DNA from: Chanos chanos
Taxonomy: Eukaryota > Chordata > Actinopteri > Gonorynchiformes > Chanidae
DNA length: 64,000 bases
Assembly: GCF_902362185.1 (NCBI RefSeq)
Contig: NC_044503.1
Span: forward strand, 19,157,677-19,221,676
Direction of reading: 5' to 3'
Part shown: positions 12,719 to 26,500 of the stretch, one piece after another
Layout of the letters: each line of letters begins with the position of its first letter
Numbering within the stretch: position 1 is the first letter of the stretch
Notes under the pieces: model-generated
Seen by the model: the letters and a program-made list of their open reading frames with translations, nothing else
Told to the model about the DNA's origin: nothing
The model's database searches: none
Program-made: the position numbers and the translations under genes

Positions 12719-13832
12719 ATGGGTGAAGGTGATTGTGGAAACGGAAAAGTAATAATAGTCCGCGAGTTTAACTGCGGTGACAGTTTAGAGGTCCAGCGCA
12801 TCTTTCGGGAGGGTATGATGGAGATGATCCCGGACACGGCTTTTCGCGGACTGTGCCATCACCCCGAGAGCCAGCTTCTCTATGGTCTTCTGTGTTGTGA
12901 GTAAAATATTCTTTTACTGGTGTGAATTTGCTCGCTTTTAGAGCTCACTCTGATGTCGCTATGGATATTTACTAAAAGAATTCGACTCAAGACAACTCAA
13001 TGTTTTAAAACTGTGTTTCCATCTACTTGCCTGGCGAATTACACGCGAACATCTTTAAGTCCGCCGTGTGATTGTAGCAAATAGACTGAAAACAAACAAA
13101 ATGACGTCACATTCTCTCTCGCAACGGATTAAATTCAACAAGATTACAAGTGTTTCAGTGATTTTGTCTTACGTTGTACGCAAAAATACCGGTCGCTTTG
13201 ATAGAATGATGACGAACTATCAAGAGGTCACAATGAATGGAATCTGTCTACCGTAAATGAATACTGGCCAAGTGGACATCACCCTAATTCGTTAATTAGT
13301 TACAGTATCTGATACTGTTATCAGAAGACGACAGCGTACAAACCACTGGACGGTATTATAATGTTGAGAATAATTAATGGCAATATCTGGGGGTCGGGGT
13401 CAAATTTTGAGACTTCAGCAAAAAGATTCCGTAATGTCAGAGGGACAGTTCGAAAGTTTGTGTGATTTAATAAGAAGTGATCTTTTCTCAAAACAGCGAT
13501 ACTACCGGTACCGATGTGTCCACGTTTTGTCCATGGCTATTTATATGTGGATGGCAAACGATTACAACTCTTTTATAACAATGTATGTGGTGATACTGTA
13601 TAATGTAGATAACAAAAAAAGAAGTCCGCTGGCTGCTGAGCCTTTTCCTAGCGCTGTCCCTTTCTCGAATAGTCTACCTACAGAAATTAAGGAGGCAAAC
13701 TCTCTTCATAACTTTAAAACCAAACTAAAGACTTATCTATTTTCTCTAACTTAAAGATAATATAATTTTGATTTGACTTTGTTATGAACATGTAAAGCCC
13801 TTTGAGACTATAAATAGTGGCTCTAAATACAC

Positions 13833-13883
<51 letters not shown>

Positions 13884-15814
13884 ATAACATTATAAGAACA
13901 GAATAGAATAGAACAGAACAGCATAAAATAGAATGAAATCTTCTATCGTTTCTTCATTCTATTTACTGTGTGTCTGTAACTAGTTTTCTCTCTCCTCATT
14001 TGGATTTTCGAGATCGCTTAAATAGCTTTACAGTTTATTTGCTAAACTGAGTGTCCATTGTTATATGTCGTATTGTACACTTAACCAAAATCCCAAAATT
14101 GTCCATCAAGTAAAGTTGTATCTGATTTTTGTCTGCGTAAAAGCAGAAGGAAGAACGGCCACTAATTGTTTATTTGACCTGAATAGCCAATGACTCAATT
14201 AAGGATATTTCATTATTTGAAAATATTATTTGATTCTTCATTTGGGAGACATCAGTTTCTGAAGAGCAACGGCTATTTCAAATATACTTTTCTTAGGGCG
14301 AAGCATTGAATGATGAAGTGATTTGGAATTTGCCCTTAGTACTCCTTTCTTTGTCTACGCAAATATGTTTTCTTGTGTTTAAGAGGCACGCCTTAAAGCT
14401 ATGTTTAATTTTGCCTGTTTCTCGGGGGTCGGGGGTATTTTTCAGTCTTGTGTTTCCTGACTACAAGATCGCTTATGATAACCTGTTGTATGCCGGCCTT
14501 GATATTATGTGCGCGCTATTACTGCAGCAAGAGAGTGGTGCACGAGTGCATGGAGCACGCGCTCAGTTCCGACATGGGCGACATTGACAAACACTATATG
14601 AAATCACCAGGTGAGATGTGAAGGTTCCTGTTTCATACTGAGTCATTCATACTGATTACAAGTACAATTACCAATAAATAAAACAATGACTATCTGTCTG
14701 TCCATGTGCTCGTGTTTCTATTTGTTTGTTTTTGTTTTTTGTTTGTTGGGGGGGGGGGGGGCGGGGTGGATACTCATTGAAGATTTTTTCTATGAAAGCT
14801 GCCAGAACAGGACTTTTCAATACCCTGTATTGGTCTCGCTAGGTCATAGTTATGAACGGTACTTTTCAAGATCCTGTATTGGTTTCGCTAGGACATAATT
14901 ATGAACGGGACTTTTTAATACACTGTATGGGTTTCGCTAGGTCATAGTTATGAACGGGACTTTTTAATACCCTGTATTTGTTTCGCTAGGTCATAGCTAT
15001 GAACGGGACTTTTTAATACCCTGTATTGGTTTCGCTATGTAATAGGTATGCGTCTCAGCTGCAGCGCAGGGGGACTCCAAACTCCGCAGGGAAACAGTTT
15101 AGACTTATCTTATATTCAGACATTATTTCAGTCACATGAAGAGCGCAGACTTATAATATATGTGCTTACATATGCTTACATGCATACTCTTAATATATTA
15201 TTATTTTGTTTTTGACAATCTCTTGCATAACACCATACATATTTATAAATAATTTATAAATTATTATCTGTGTGTTAGCATGTGAGCAGAGGGAAATCAG
15301 TAAGAAAGTAAATTAGTTCATTATTGTGAAAAAAATTAAATTAAAATAATGATCAGTAAAAGGGCAAGAGATATATAAAGTGTACAATACATAATTTATA
15401 CAAATTAATGGGTGCAATTTACTCGTGAATACATTTCAACAATACCTACAAATATTCATTTCTCATTTTGTTTATGTTTTTAAATTATTTTTTATAATCA
15501 TTTATTGTTGGCTGCATTGTACTACCTTCATAACTTTACAGAAATACAACAAAATACTTTAGCACTGACTTTACACTGAATTTGAGAATGCTTCACTTCT
15601 ACAGCATTTTTTTCAGGTTTCAGTCAGACTATTAGACTATCAGACTAAACAAAAACAAAACAATGAAACTTGTTAAAATACCCCATGCCCTACCCAGTAC
15701 TCTGTCATTCAAAAGCACTGTCCACCAAACTGAGCACAGCTACATTACTGCTGCTGTCAGAGAGTAATCTTATGAAAGTGAACTTATCATGCCTTTCTAC
15801 ATCTGTACGTAATT

Positions 15815-15850
<36 letters not shown>

Positions 15851-16246
15851 CCTCTCCCCCCCAACACAGACACTCGTTTTTGGGTAGCAGTATTGGGTGA
15901 GCATGTGGTGGGTATGGTGGCAGCACATATTCACCGTGGGGGTGGTATTGAGTTGTTGCGCATGTCTGTGGACCAGCGTTATCGAAGACGTGGCATCGCC
16001 ATGGTACTGGGACGCAGGGTGCTGCAGTTTGCAAGGCAACGTGCTCATTTCATGTCCGCTTCCTGTGTTGTTTTGGGCACCACCTCATATACCCCTGCTG
16101 CTCACCAGCTGTACCGCTCCCTGGGCTTCCGCTGCGTTGGGGTCACTGAAGGATACAGCATGACTGGTACGGGCAGGTCTCTCCTGCAGAGGGCATTCTA
16201 CAGAGTGCGTCATCATCACTATCAGCTGGACATCAACACCAATTAG
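12719..16246 (+). CDS. nat8l: NAT8L-like N-acetyltransferase (aspartate N-acetyltransferase family)
   Basis: Three exons, 12719-12896, 14446-14610 and 15870-16246, join in phase (1 then 1) to give 239 residues. Mammalian NAT8L makes N-acetylaspartate from aspartate and acetyl-CoA at ER or mitochondrial membranes. Exon 1 has REFNCGDSLEVQRIFREGM and IPDTAFRGL; exon 2 holds a hydrophobic segment through SLMITCCMPALILCARYY, the family's membrane anchor; exon 3 is the GNAT fold with FWVAVLGEHVVGMVAA, the acetyl-CoA loop RYRRRGIA, and VVLGTT plus YRSLGF. The first in-frame ATG gives a shorter N-terminus than human NAT8L (302 aa). Relative to human, about three residues are added after the acetyl-CoA loop helix, so it may be a diverged paralogue. 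Intron 1 holds a LINE 3' end; intron 2 a minisatellite and a (TG)n beside the acceptor. Confidence 0.88.
13605..13885 (+). mobile_element. L2/CR1-like LINE 3' end with (TTA)n tail
   Basis: A 5'-truncated LINE end lies in intron 1 of the nat8l-like gene. It encodes the typical C-terminal residues FSNSLPTEIKEANSLHNFKT and LKTYLFSLT, then a stop. After this come the short 3' UTR motif tgtaaagccctttgagac and a microsatellite of about fifteen TTA units. The C-terminal peptide and the aaagccctttgag motif are characteristic of L2-type fish LINEs. Confidence 0.8.
14803..15055 (+). repeat. Minisatellite, about 49 bp x 5, in nat8l-like intron 2
   Basis: The unit contains gaacgggactttttaatac, cctgtattggtttcgctagg and tcatagttat. 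Five consecutive units differ at a few positions, and the first is the most diverged. It lies just after a run of about 14 G residues. Confidence 0.85.
15820..15848 (+). repeat. (TG)n microsatellite next to an acceptor
   Basis: About 14 TG units end 20 bp before the acceptor of the last nat8l-like exon (15870). Together with the following ctcctctcccccccaacacag they form the polypyrimidine region. Length changes here could affect splicing. Confidence 0.9.
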
Positions 16247-19200
16247 ATATCAAAGTAGAACAGTGGGAAGGACAAAAAGATTATTTTGAAACAACAATAA
16301 GGTCAGACATCATTCATAAAATGTATTTCTTTTTTCTCCTTCATGGATGCATTTTAAGGGTTTTCCCAATAAACCTGCAGACAGTAGAACAGTGTGAAGA
16401 AACTTGTAGTACAAACTTAGACTAAGTTTCTGAACTTTTACACTTTTGGCTTATCAGTGGATTATGATGCATGAGGAGTCTTCCAGGGTCCTTAGTGTTG
16501 GTATAGAATCTAAAAATGTATAATAATGTTTATATATATTAAAACACTCCAGACTTCAGTGCTTAGCACATAGTTAAAGAAAAAGTACCTGGTATGCGAT
16601 CACAAGTATGGATGAGTAGTTTATCAAACAGTAAGCATGCACATGTGTGACTTGTATGCATCATATCTCATATCGTGTGCATTCTAGAACATTAGAATTA
16701 TGTGATCTGGTTATTGTGCATAATAGGCTTTCTTAACACTGAAGACAACTGTTGCTCAAATGCATCTTTTGTCAGGCCGACAATTTGCTGAAGTGACCCA
16801 TATAAGCTATCACTGTGAGCTGATTGTGGTTCTGAGATTGCCTGTATCTGCAGATGAACAAAAGAGAGACACAACACGTGTCTGGGTAGTCAAATCCAGT
16901 CTACCAGTAAAATCAGGTCAAACCCAGTATACCAGTAACCCAGCATACCAGTTTTTAACTATGTCATGACCATGGTGACATTGATCTGGACTGTCTCAAA
17001 TGCTGTGCCAACCTGACTGGATTGTTCTCACTCAGACTGTATAAGATTGTCATAAATAGGTTTTGAACCACTTTCAAATTTAACCAAAATCAGAACCGAA
17101 CAGATATGACTCCACATGTCCTGTCCTCACTGTTGAAGAGTGATCAGTAGCCAATTTGTGAAAATTAAGAAGGGGCTCACTTTTACCTGCAGCGTGAATG
17201 TAGACATCATGGATCCCTTGTCTTCTTTTAGTTTCATGGAGCTTTTAAGAAGGGATTAGGTTACTGAGACATGCTTATATAAAAGGTTTTTTTGTGAACA
17301 AGAGGAACAAGAGTAACAGGCTCCATTCTGCTTTTATAGAAATAAAAGGCTATAAACTTCACTCAAACTTGGCGTTTATGACTAAGAATGTGCTGTTAAG
17401 AATTTCTGACACTGACAGGATAGAAATGAGAGAACAGACATAGCACATAGTGTTTAGAAATTCGAAAAGGGCTGAGATCATTCATAAAATATATACCGGA
17501 CTTTTCAGAAAGGTTTCGTTATATTCATGTTTTCAACAAAGAGTGCTCAATGTTGTCACAGAAGACACATTAAAACTTCTCATCAAATGACCGTCTCAGC
17601 TTCACTATTATCAGTGGATGCTGTGGCCCCTGGGAAATGCCTGTCTTTAAAGTGTTAAGCAGTATTGTTTGTGGAATGTTAAACCTGCATGTGTGTGGAT
17701 TGGGTGCTGTAGGGAGTGACATACAAAACTGCTGTGTCACTCCTATCATGTTACGCCTGTTGATCTTAACAGGCTCTGGACCAAACAGCCACCTCTGGCT
17801 CCCACAGATAAAAAAAAAACTCCCTCCCTCTTTTCTTTTTCTCTGTCCATTTCTTTGGAACCCTCTCATTCCACACAAGCCACTAAGACACTGTTTAGTG
17901 ACCTATGCAACAGGCACCAAAGAAGAAAATGTGGATAATATAATGTGAAAAAAGAAAAGTGGATAATATAAGATTAAATGTACTAGCCCCCAGAGGAAAT
18001 TCATCTATCACAGCAACTTATGGGAGAGGATACATTAAGACATTATTACTTAAGAGCTTTGGAAGGAGTACAGAAACAATGAGAGCACATTATCACACCA
18101 TGCTCCTCCAGTATGGGAGGTGATCCCTGCCAAAATTAAAATGAAAATAAAAACGGTAAAATTAAAGTTCAAACTCTGTTTTGCCATTTTTTCAGTTCCT
18201 GCCAAAATGAAAAGTTAAATTAGAAACTCGATTTTCACTTTAATTTTCACAACAAACAAGTCTTTTCTGATGAAAATAGAAATAAAATTAAATTATCTTT
18301 TTGTCATTTCACTTCATTAGTTAGACTTTTCCTTTCAACAGATTTTGCAATACAAATCAGACAAATTGCAAACGAGAATACAAAGTTGATAAACCTATGG
18401 CAAAGTCCCGGTTTGCAATTTAATTTTTGACATCAAGGTGCTGTATCTGACAATATGAAAAGGCAAATGCAAATGAGCATTGCGTTATCATTTCCCACTT
18501 TGCGTTTTCGTTTTAGTTCGCCTACATGTAAGTATAGCCTATGCAAATATACGTTAATAAGAAATGGACGTTGCCTAAAACACGGAATCTAACAACAACA
18601 ATGGCAGACACATTCTCAGAGACTACACGCTTCCATTGCAGCGAATTTTGCTTCACTCTCATTGAGGTTGAATGGGTGCGTAATTTGCACTGATATTGCG
18701 AAATTGGTGTAAATTCGCAGAACAGACATTAAGATATGGGGCCACAGCAATACAAAAAAACTCTCTCAACGGCTCTGTTTGGGGCAAGCAGACCGCTGTA
18801 GACCATCATTTAAGCACTCGAAGTTTTGAGTTAGGTGACTCGCTTGCTGTTTTTGCGACAAAGCCCCCAGTGCGAAATTTCGCAGTCCAAAATTCACAAG
18901 GTGTTTCGCTATGTGGAAACCTAGGTTGTATTGGGGCAAAATTTACACTTTTCTTCTGAGACCAAAGCCCAACCCAATCTCAGAGGCAGTTGTAATTCTT
19001 AAAATTGTATAGTTCATATTACAGAGACGGGCACTTCACTTCAGCTGATTATATTACAGACACCCACGTCTGGACAGGCACAACGCCTGTAAAGTTGGTA
19101 AATGAATACACCCCCAAAATGATGTATTTATATAACTGACATTTACTTAGTTCACACACTCACAGTCAGGGTCTTCAGAGGTGACCTTACCTGCAGGACT

Positions 19201-20215
19201 GACCCAGTCAAGCTGTGCAAATGTCCCCTACAGTATCAGCTTTCATGTGTTGGTCTAGCTGTGAAGGGCCATGGAAGTTTCTTAACCTTACTACTGATCA
19301 TTTCATCCATTGTTTTTACATATACATCATTCCATTGCTTAGAAACTGCTTGTTTCTATATAGATGAGACCCTTTTGAGAACGTGCATAGGCAGAGGGGG
19401 CAGTGAAATTCTGTGTCACTCCATCTAAGACCCCACCTCTTCTCTTCACCAGACTCTTATAATAAATGTCTCCAACCACTCCCTCTCAGACCCTGTCCCT
19501 ACACTTCACCAGTCTCTTATATTAAATCTCTCCAACCACCCTGCCTGCATCTCTGTCCACTAATTTGTTTCTTGGGATCAACAGACAATTCAAGAAACTC
19601 TGAATGTCATTAGTGGTCAAACCAAAATCATTTCACAACACCTAATATCTATAAACAATTTTTTGACCCAGCAATACAATGGTCTTGAAAGAAAAACCTC
19701 TATAATCAATATTGTTTAATCCTTCAACCTTCTTTATTTTTATTTTCAACCAAATTTTCGGATTTCAAATGTGCAAGAAGCAATCAGGAGACTGAAGGTG
19801 ACACAGGCTCTCAGCCAGACCTGATCAATAAAGATCTGGACCTGATCCGTAACAGATCCGGACCCGATCTGCAAAGATCTGAACCTGCTCTAACACTGCT
19901 CTCATCTGTCATTTTGTCTTCCCTTAGTTAGACCTGAGTTCAGTGTTAAGCTGGCATTTTTGGCATCATAGACATTGTCTCTAAATTATATTAAATGTGA
20001 TAAACTAAGTAAGACAGGACTGGCTATCTGTTTTATTTTGACAATTCATCACGTTTTTTGTTCATGATAATTTGTTATGTTTTATTTTTGTAAATTTAAA
20101 AATGGCTATATTGTACAGTAATACATTTCTGAATGTTTCCTCTGCAATATTCACCATTATGCTCTATCCAAAAGATAAGAAAAAAATTAACATAAAAAAG
20201 CTGATTCCTTGTGTT
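16247..20215. other. Stretch between the nat8l-like gene and kyat1
   Basis: The first few hundred bases are presumably the nat8l-like 3' UTR, with an AATAAA-type signal near 16368. Beyond that no coding sequence was recognised. At 18130-18330 there is an A/T-rich low-complexity stretch with repeated aaaatgaaaat-like words. At 19410-19550 a loose 65 bp duplication contains cttcaccagtctcttata. The rest shows nothing I can name. Confidence 0.4.
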
Positions 20216-20395
20216 GATACAGCAGCAATACACCACACAACTGTCACTATACACCACACAACTGTCACTCTCTCATTCAATACACCACAACAGTCACTAT
20301 CTCTCCTCATTCAATACACCACATAACTGTCACTATACACCACACAACTGTCACTATCTCACTCAATACACCACAACAGTCACTATTTCTTCGCA
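20216..20395 (+). repeat. Tandem repeat of caccacaactgtcact words
   Basis: Units of variable length built from acaccacacaactgtcacta and ctctcattcaata are repeated about seven times. They lie 150 bp beyond the kyat1 stop, within its likely 3' UTR region. Confidence 0.8.
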
Positions 20396-20541
20396 TTCTA
20401 TTCTTTCTCTGCAATGTGAGGATGGAATGAAATCTCCTGTAATCATCTACATTTAACAATGTTTGAATAAACTAAAACAAAAGGCTGAACACTCAAGGAT
20501 GATCTTGGCTTGACCATGTCCATTTCCTGTTTCCAGTGATG

Positions 20542-23500
20542 TCATTTCCCTTTACTCCACTGTCTCAGAATGTCTTCGGCGGCATTCAGAGTTGAGTCCT
20601 CCTGTTGACAGATGTCACACATTCAATATGAGCAAATGAGAACAAAAAATTTATTTGTGCTTCAAACTCACACTTTTTTGTTGAATTCTTTTCAGACTAT
20701 TTGATATGAGAACTGAAATTTTAGAATCTCAACATACTTTGGCCAGTGACACTACATTTTCATTTGTAAATACATCTGGCATTTAGAACTGATCTTCAGA
20801 TTTCCCAGGATTATTTGATTAATACTTGAGTACACAATTTAAAGGAAACGGTCCATGTTCATTGGCTTCATATGACCACATTCCTTCATGAAACAGCTTT
20901 CTCTATATGACTTTCACAGAGCTAACGCCACACGCTCCAGGTAGCCCACTGATGTGTCCAGTCATCTATGCTTAGCTCATACAACTGGTTTGGAACAAAG
21001 CAAGAGGTAAAAGTGCAACTTACACACAAGTGGTAAAAGTGCAATTCACACTTGAAATCTTTGCAACTTGCAATGTCCTGTTTAGGGATAGCCTTCGTTA
21101 AAGCTATGTTTTGTATGAGGATTATTACCGGACATTTTGACCAGCAAGTTTTTAATTTTTTGGGAATTATACCAGACAAAAACCGGCAATTGCCGGCTAG
21201 CGGAAACCCTGACATATAGTGGCAAGAAAAAGTATGTGAACCTTTTGGAATCACCTAGTTTTCTGCTTTGATTGGTCATAAAATGTGATCTTATCAACAT
21301 CTAAGTTACAAGTATAGACAGAATGTGCTTAACCTAATACCACACAAACAACTATAATATTTCATGTCTTTATTGGACACATCCATTAAACATTCACAGT
21401 GCTGGTGGAAAAAGTAAGTGAACCTTTGGATTCAATAACAGGTCAAACCTCCTTTGGCAGCAATAACCTCAAAAAAGTGTTTCCAGTAGCTGCTGATCAG
21501 ACCTGTACAACGTTCAAGAGGAATTTTAGACCATTTTAGACCATTTTAGACGGAACTCCTTCAGCTCAGCCATATTCTGAGGATGTCTGGTGTGAACAGC
21601 TCTCTTGAGGTCATTCCACAGCATCTCTCTTGGATTCAGGTCTGGGTGCTGACTGGGCCACTCCAAAAGGCGGATTTTCTTTTTTTGAGGCCAATCTGTA
21701 GTAGATTTACTTCGATGTTTAGGGTCATTGTCCTGCTGCATCACCCGACTTCTACTGAGCTGGTGGATAGCCACCCTGACTTTAATAGGGATCAGTATGT
21801 TAGAACAATTACTATATACTACAAAAATGTTTCTGTGCAGGAGAACAGAAAGCACTTATCATGTAGAAGATGAGGCCTGAGTAAAAGTGTTTAGTCTGTA
21901 CCACTGAGGGAGTGGTGAACTGGGTGTCTGTACCACTCAAGGAGCAAACATCAATTATCCTTGTGCTCTGTGAAAGGTCATCTTGGGGCCCCCACGCATG
22001 TCCTTAGATGCCTGTCTTAACATATAAAAAGCTCTGCATTCCTTAACCTCAGGGAGAACTGCACTTCAGCTCTGAGGTGTGCTTCTCCTGCGCACGTAAA
22101 ATAAAGAAGAAATGATTCATCACATCTGAAGTTTGTAGTCTCTGAGACTTAACAACTCTCCATACAGAGGACTTCAAATTTCCCTTACATGCCTTTGGAG
22201 TCAACTTGTCTGGGCGCCCACCTCTAGGGAGAGTAGCCACAGTACTAAATCGTCTCCATTTGTATACAATTTGTCTAACTGTGGACTAGTAAGTACCTAA
22301 AAGTCTTTAAGATTACTTTGTAACCCCTTCCAGTTTTGTGCAAATCAACAATTCTTGATCGTAGGTCTTCAGATATCTCTTTTTTGCGAGGCATGGGTCA
22401 CATCAGCAGATGCTTCTTATGAATAGCAAACTCAGAAAGTTTCAGTGTTTTTTAATAAGTTAAAGTAGCTCTACACCTCACGCCAATCTTGTGTGTGTGT
22501 GTGTGTGTACATACCATGGCTACTACAAGATACAACAGAAATACTCTTATTTCTATTTGGCAAACCACTCACCGATTGCCGCTTTCAACACCGGACTTTG
22601 GCTGAGCAAGATCCTGAGGGGGAACAAAAGACGCAATCCGAAGCGGAGGCCCCTTGTGTGAACTACATGAGGCTCTCACTCAATACCAGACTCATCACCA
22701 GGACGCTGTGCTCATTGTGACGGGGGACTTCAACAGTGCCAACTTAAAATGCGCAATGCCTAACTTCCACCAGCACATCACCTGTCCCACCAGAGGCAGA
22801 AGGATCTTAGACCATACACTCCGTTCAAAGACGGATACATGGCACAGTCTCATCCACCATTCGGGAAATCTGACCATACCGCCATCTTTCTCATGCCAAG
22901 ATACAAACAGAGGCTGAAACAGGAATCTCCGGTTCAAAGGGAGATTGCACGCTGGACAGACCAATCGCTGGCCGCTCTGCAAGATGCTTTTGATGACGTT
23001 GACTGGGACGTGTTCAGGTGCAGCTCTGACAACGTCAGTGTGTTTATGGAAGCAGTTGCGGGATTCATTGAGAAACAATTATCAGAGCGTTTCCCAACCA
23101 GAAGCCATGGGTGGATAAAACCCATTCACGACACTCTGAGAACTCGCAACGCTGCCTAGAACACGGGGCTCGCCACCGGAAACATGGATGAATATAAAGC
23201 TGCATCCTATGAAGTGCGAAGAGCGGTGATGGAGGCAAAGCAGTGCTATGGGAGGAAGCTAGAGTCACAGGTCCAACAGAGTGACTCTAGGAGCCTATGG
23301 CAGAGACTGAGGAACATAACGGACTATAAAACACCAGCCTCCAAAATGGTGAACGCAGACGCATCTCTGGCGGACGAGCTGAACACTTTCTACGCTCGCT
23401 TCGAGGCTGCAGCTAACAGTGCTAGTGACAGTAGTGGTGCTCACAGCAGCAACAGTGCTAATGGCAGCCGGCATGCAGAGAATGTTGGAGCAAGTGAGGC

Positions 23501-26500
23501 TTTCATCATCTCAGAGCATCATGTGAGGATGGCTTTCAGGATAGTGAACACCAGGAAGGCAGCAGGATCAGACGGCATCTCAGGTCGGATCCTTAAAGCC
23601 TGCACTGATCAGCAAGCACCTGTGTTCACTGAGATATTCATCCTCTTCCTGGCACAGTCTGTAATCCCCACATGTTTTAAACAGTCTATTATCGTTCCTG
23701 TTCCAAAGAAACCCCAGCCTGCCTGTCTCAATGTCTATTGTCCAGTAGCCCTGTTGTGATGAAGAGCTCTGAAAGGCTGGTCAGAAACTTCATCTTCATT
23801 AGCCGACTCCCTGGACCCTTTACAATTTGCTTACCACCCAAATCGATCGACCGATGATGCCATCACACACCTCCTACACACAGCCCTGAGCCATCTGGAC
23901 ACCAGGGAGGGAAATTATGTTAAAATGCTGTTTGTTGACTACAGTTCAGCATTTAACACCATAATTCCCTCCAAATTCACCACTAAGTTAGAGGTCCTGG
24001 GACTCAGCCCGTCTCTGTCTCAATGGATGTCAGGTAGACCACAAGCAGTACGAGTGGGCAGACATGTCTGTCCCTCCCTCACCCTCAGCACCAATGCCCC
24101 CCAGGGTTGTGTCCTGAGCCCCCTGCTGTACTAATTGTACACGTATGACTGTGTGGCCACTTCCAGCTCTACCACCGTTTTCAAGTTTGCTGACAACACT
24201 GTTGTGGTCGGCCTGATCTCTGACAACAATGAGAAGGCCTAACTGGAGGAGATTAACAGCCTAGCGAACTGGTGCCAGGAAAACAACCTCCTCCTGAATG
24301 TCAGCAAGACAAAAGAGCTGACCGTGGCCTTCAGCACAAAGCAGGAGAGGAGCTACCACCCCCTGAGGATCGACAGGAATCTAGTGGAGAGACTGGACAC
24401 CTTTCGCTACCTGGGTGTTCTCATCACACAGGACCTGTCATGGTCCTGCCACATTAACAACCTAGTGAAGAAGGCTCATCAGCGTCTCTACCACCTTAGA
24501 TGCTTAAGAGACTTTAAACTGCCCTCTAAGGTGCTCAGGAACCTTTACACTTGCACCATCCAGAGCATCCTGATGGGAAGCATCACAGCCTGGTGTAGGA
24601 ACAGCACCAAGCAGGATAGGCGGGCTCCCCAGAGGGTGGTACGATCAGTTGAGCGCACCATTCACACTGAGCTCCCTGACCTGTCGTTCATCTACAGCAA
24701 GCGGTGCTGTACCAAGGCCAGGAAGATAGGCCTCTCTGATGCGGTCAAAGAAGCGCTTCCACTGTCTGAAAGCCAACACAGAGAGAATGAGGAAGAGCTT
24801 CTTCCCCAGAGGCCATTCGGACCCTCAACCAGGCCAACTTAGGTCATCTTCTAGGGCTGGACACTGGACCCCCTTTTGCACTACACCCCCATATCTGGAC
24901 CCTTTGCACTACACCTGGTAAATGCCATCCTATCACTAGGACTGGACCCTAAACCTTGCACTACACCCCATATCTGGACCTTTGCACTACACCTGTTTTT
25001 ATCTACACTATTTATTGTACATGTCTGCTATTCATCTCATCTCATTTACCAAACTACCTCAGCCTGAGGTTGATGTTGATGTTGCACAGCTCACTACCTT
25101 GCACATAAACTGCACATATCTGCACTTTACTCCAGTTTCTTACCTTCTCTTATATATTTTGTACTGTATTTTTAGATTCGCCCTTATATTACATTCTTTA
25201 TATTCTGTTTACATTCCATTTATGTTCTGTTTATTCTGTTTATGTATATTCTTTTTTTTATCCTTTCCTCTGTCTTGCTCTTTTCATTCAGAGAGTCAGA
25301 ATACGCATTTCACTGCACGTGTGGCTGTGTGTGTGACAAATAAAAATTTGAATTTGAATACATACACAGTATGTGCTACCCAGTGAGTGTTTACCTTGGC
25401 GAAGCAGAATCTGATGTAGTTCTCAAAGCCTGCCCTGTGCTCAGGGCTGTAGAAGGCTGAGACTGGGATGGTCGCCAAACCCTGCCGACAGGAACCAGTC
25501 ATCAAGAATTAACTGAATACACAACATTGGCTATCAAAAACCACACTTATCATGAAGTCAGCCTTTCCTATCAGATTACAGCTCATTTCACAGCCTATAC
25601 ATGCTCCATTCATTTATTACTGCTTACCTTTTCCTTTATTAGCCACTTGACAAATCTGTAGTCGTATGGTTCACCTTCAGTACTGGGGTCATTCAAGTCA
25701 ACCTCTAAAAACAGAAAGAAAGAAAAAAAACAAGCATAGGAAGGTGTTAAACATAGAACCAATCATGTAAACACAGGCTATCCTCTATCACTGAACTAGT
25801 CTCATTTCATTTGACCTAACAAAAACACATATGGGTTTTAGTACAAATATGTTACTCATAAATTTCTCTCCAGCAATTCAGCTACAAAGCACTGAGATAA
25901 CTGAAATCATTTCCATTTTTTAACCAAGCACCCATACTGTACAAATTTAACTGACAACACACCCTTTCAGTATATTTAAAATACTTATCAAAAATTCTGA
26001 TATTTTCATTATAGTTGGATACTCACTGAAAATAGACACAGTCATTAACCTGTACGTGAGTAAAATACTCACTAAGACTGGATATGTCTGTGATCATGAA
26101 GTATCCCCCCTGGGGTACGATGGTCTGCAGGCCAACACTCTCCAGGCACTGTGCCAACCTCAGACGCTTAGCATGGAGCATAGACGGCAGTTGTACAAAG
26201 TAACTGTCCTCTGTTCCAAACTTGTCATATTCTCTCTGAAACCCCATGGCAACAGCCTCCTGCACAGGAATGACCAGAAAACATTCACTCTTACACCAAC
26301 AGCACAATATGATACTGAATATGCAAACATGAAAAATAACAGTTGCCCAAGCCTTCTGGACTGCTCTGCATAGGCATGAAAATCACTGGACTGACCATAA
26401 ATTCAAACAAGACAATGTAATTTGTCAGAATCCCAACACACCTTCAACCGTTACTATCAGTAAGGTTGAAGTAATCCACCAGTTCAAAATCCCATAGGTC

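Noticed and set aside
15705-16048. Minus-strand frames of 83-109 residues with a His/Thr run
   Set aside because: They are the shadow of the nat8l-like last exon and the (TG)n tract.
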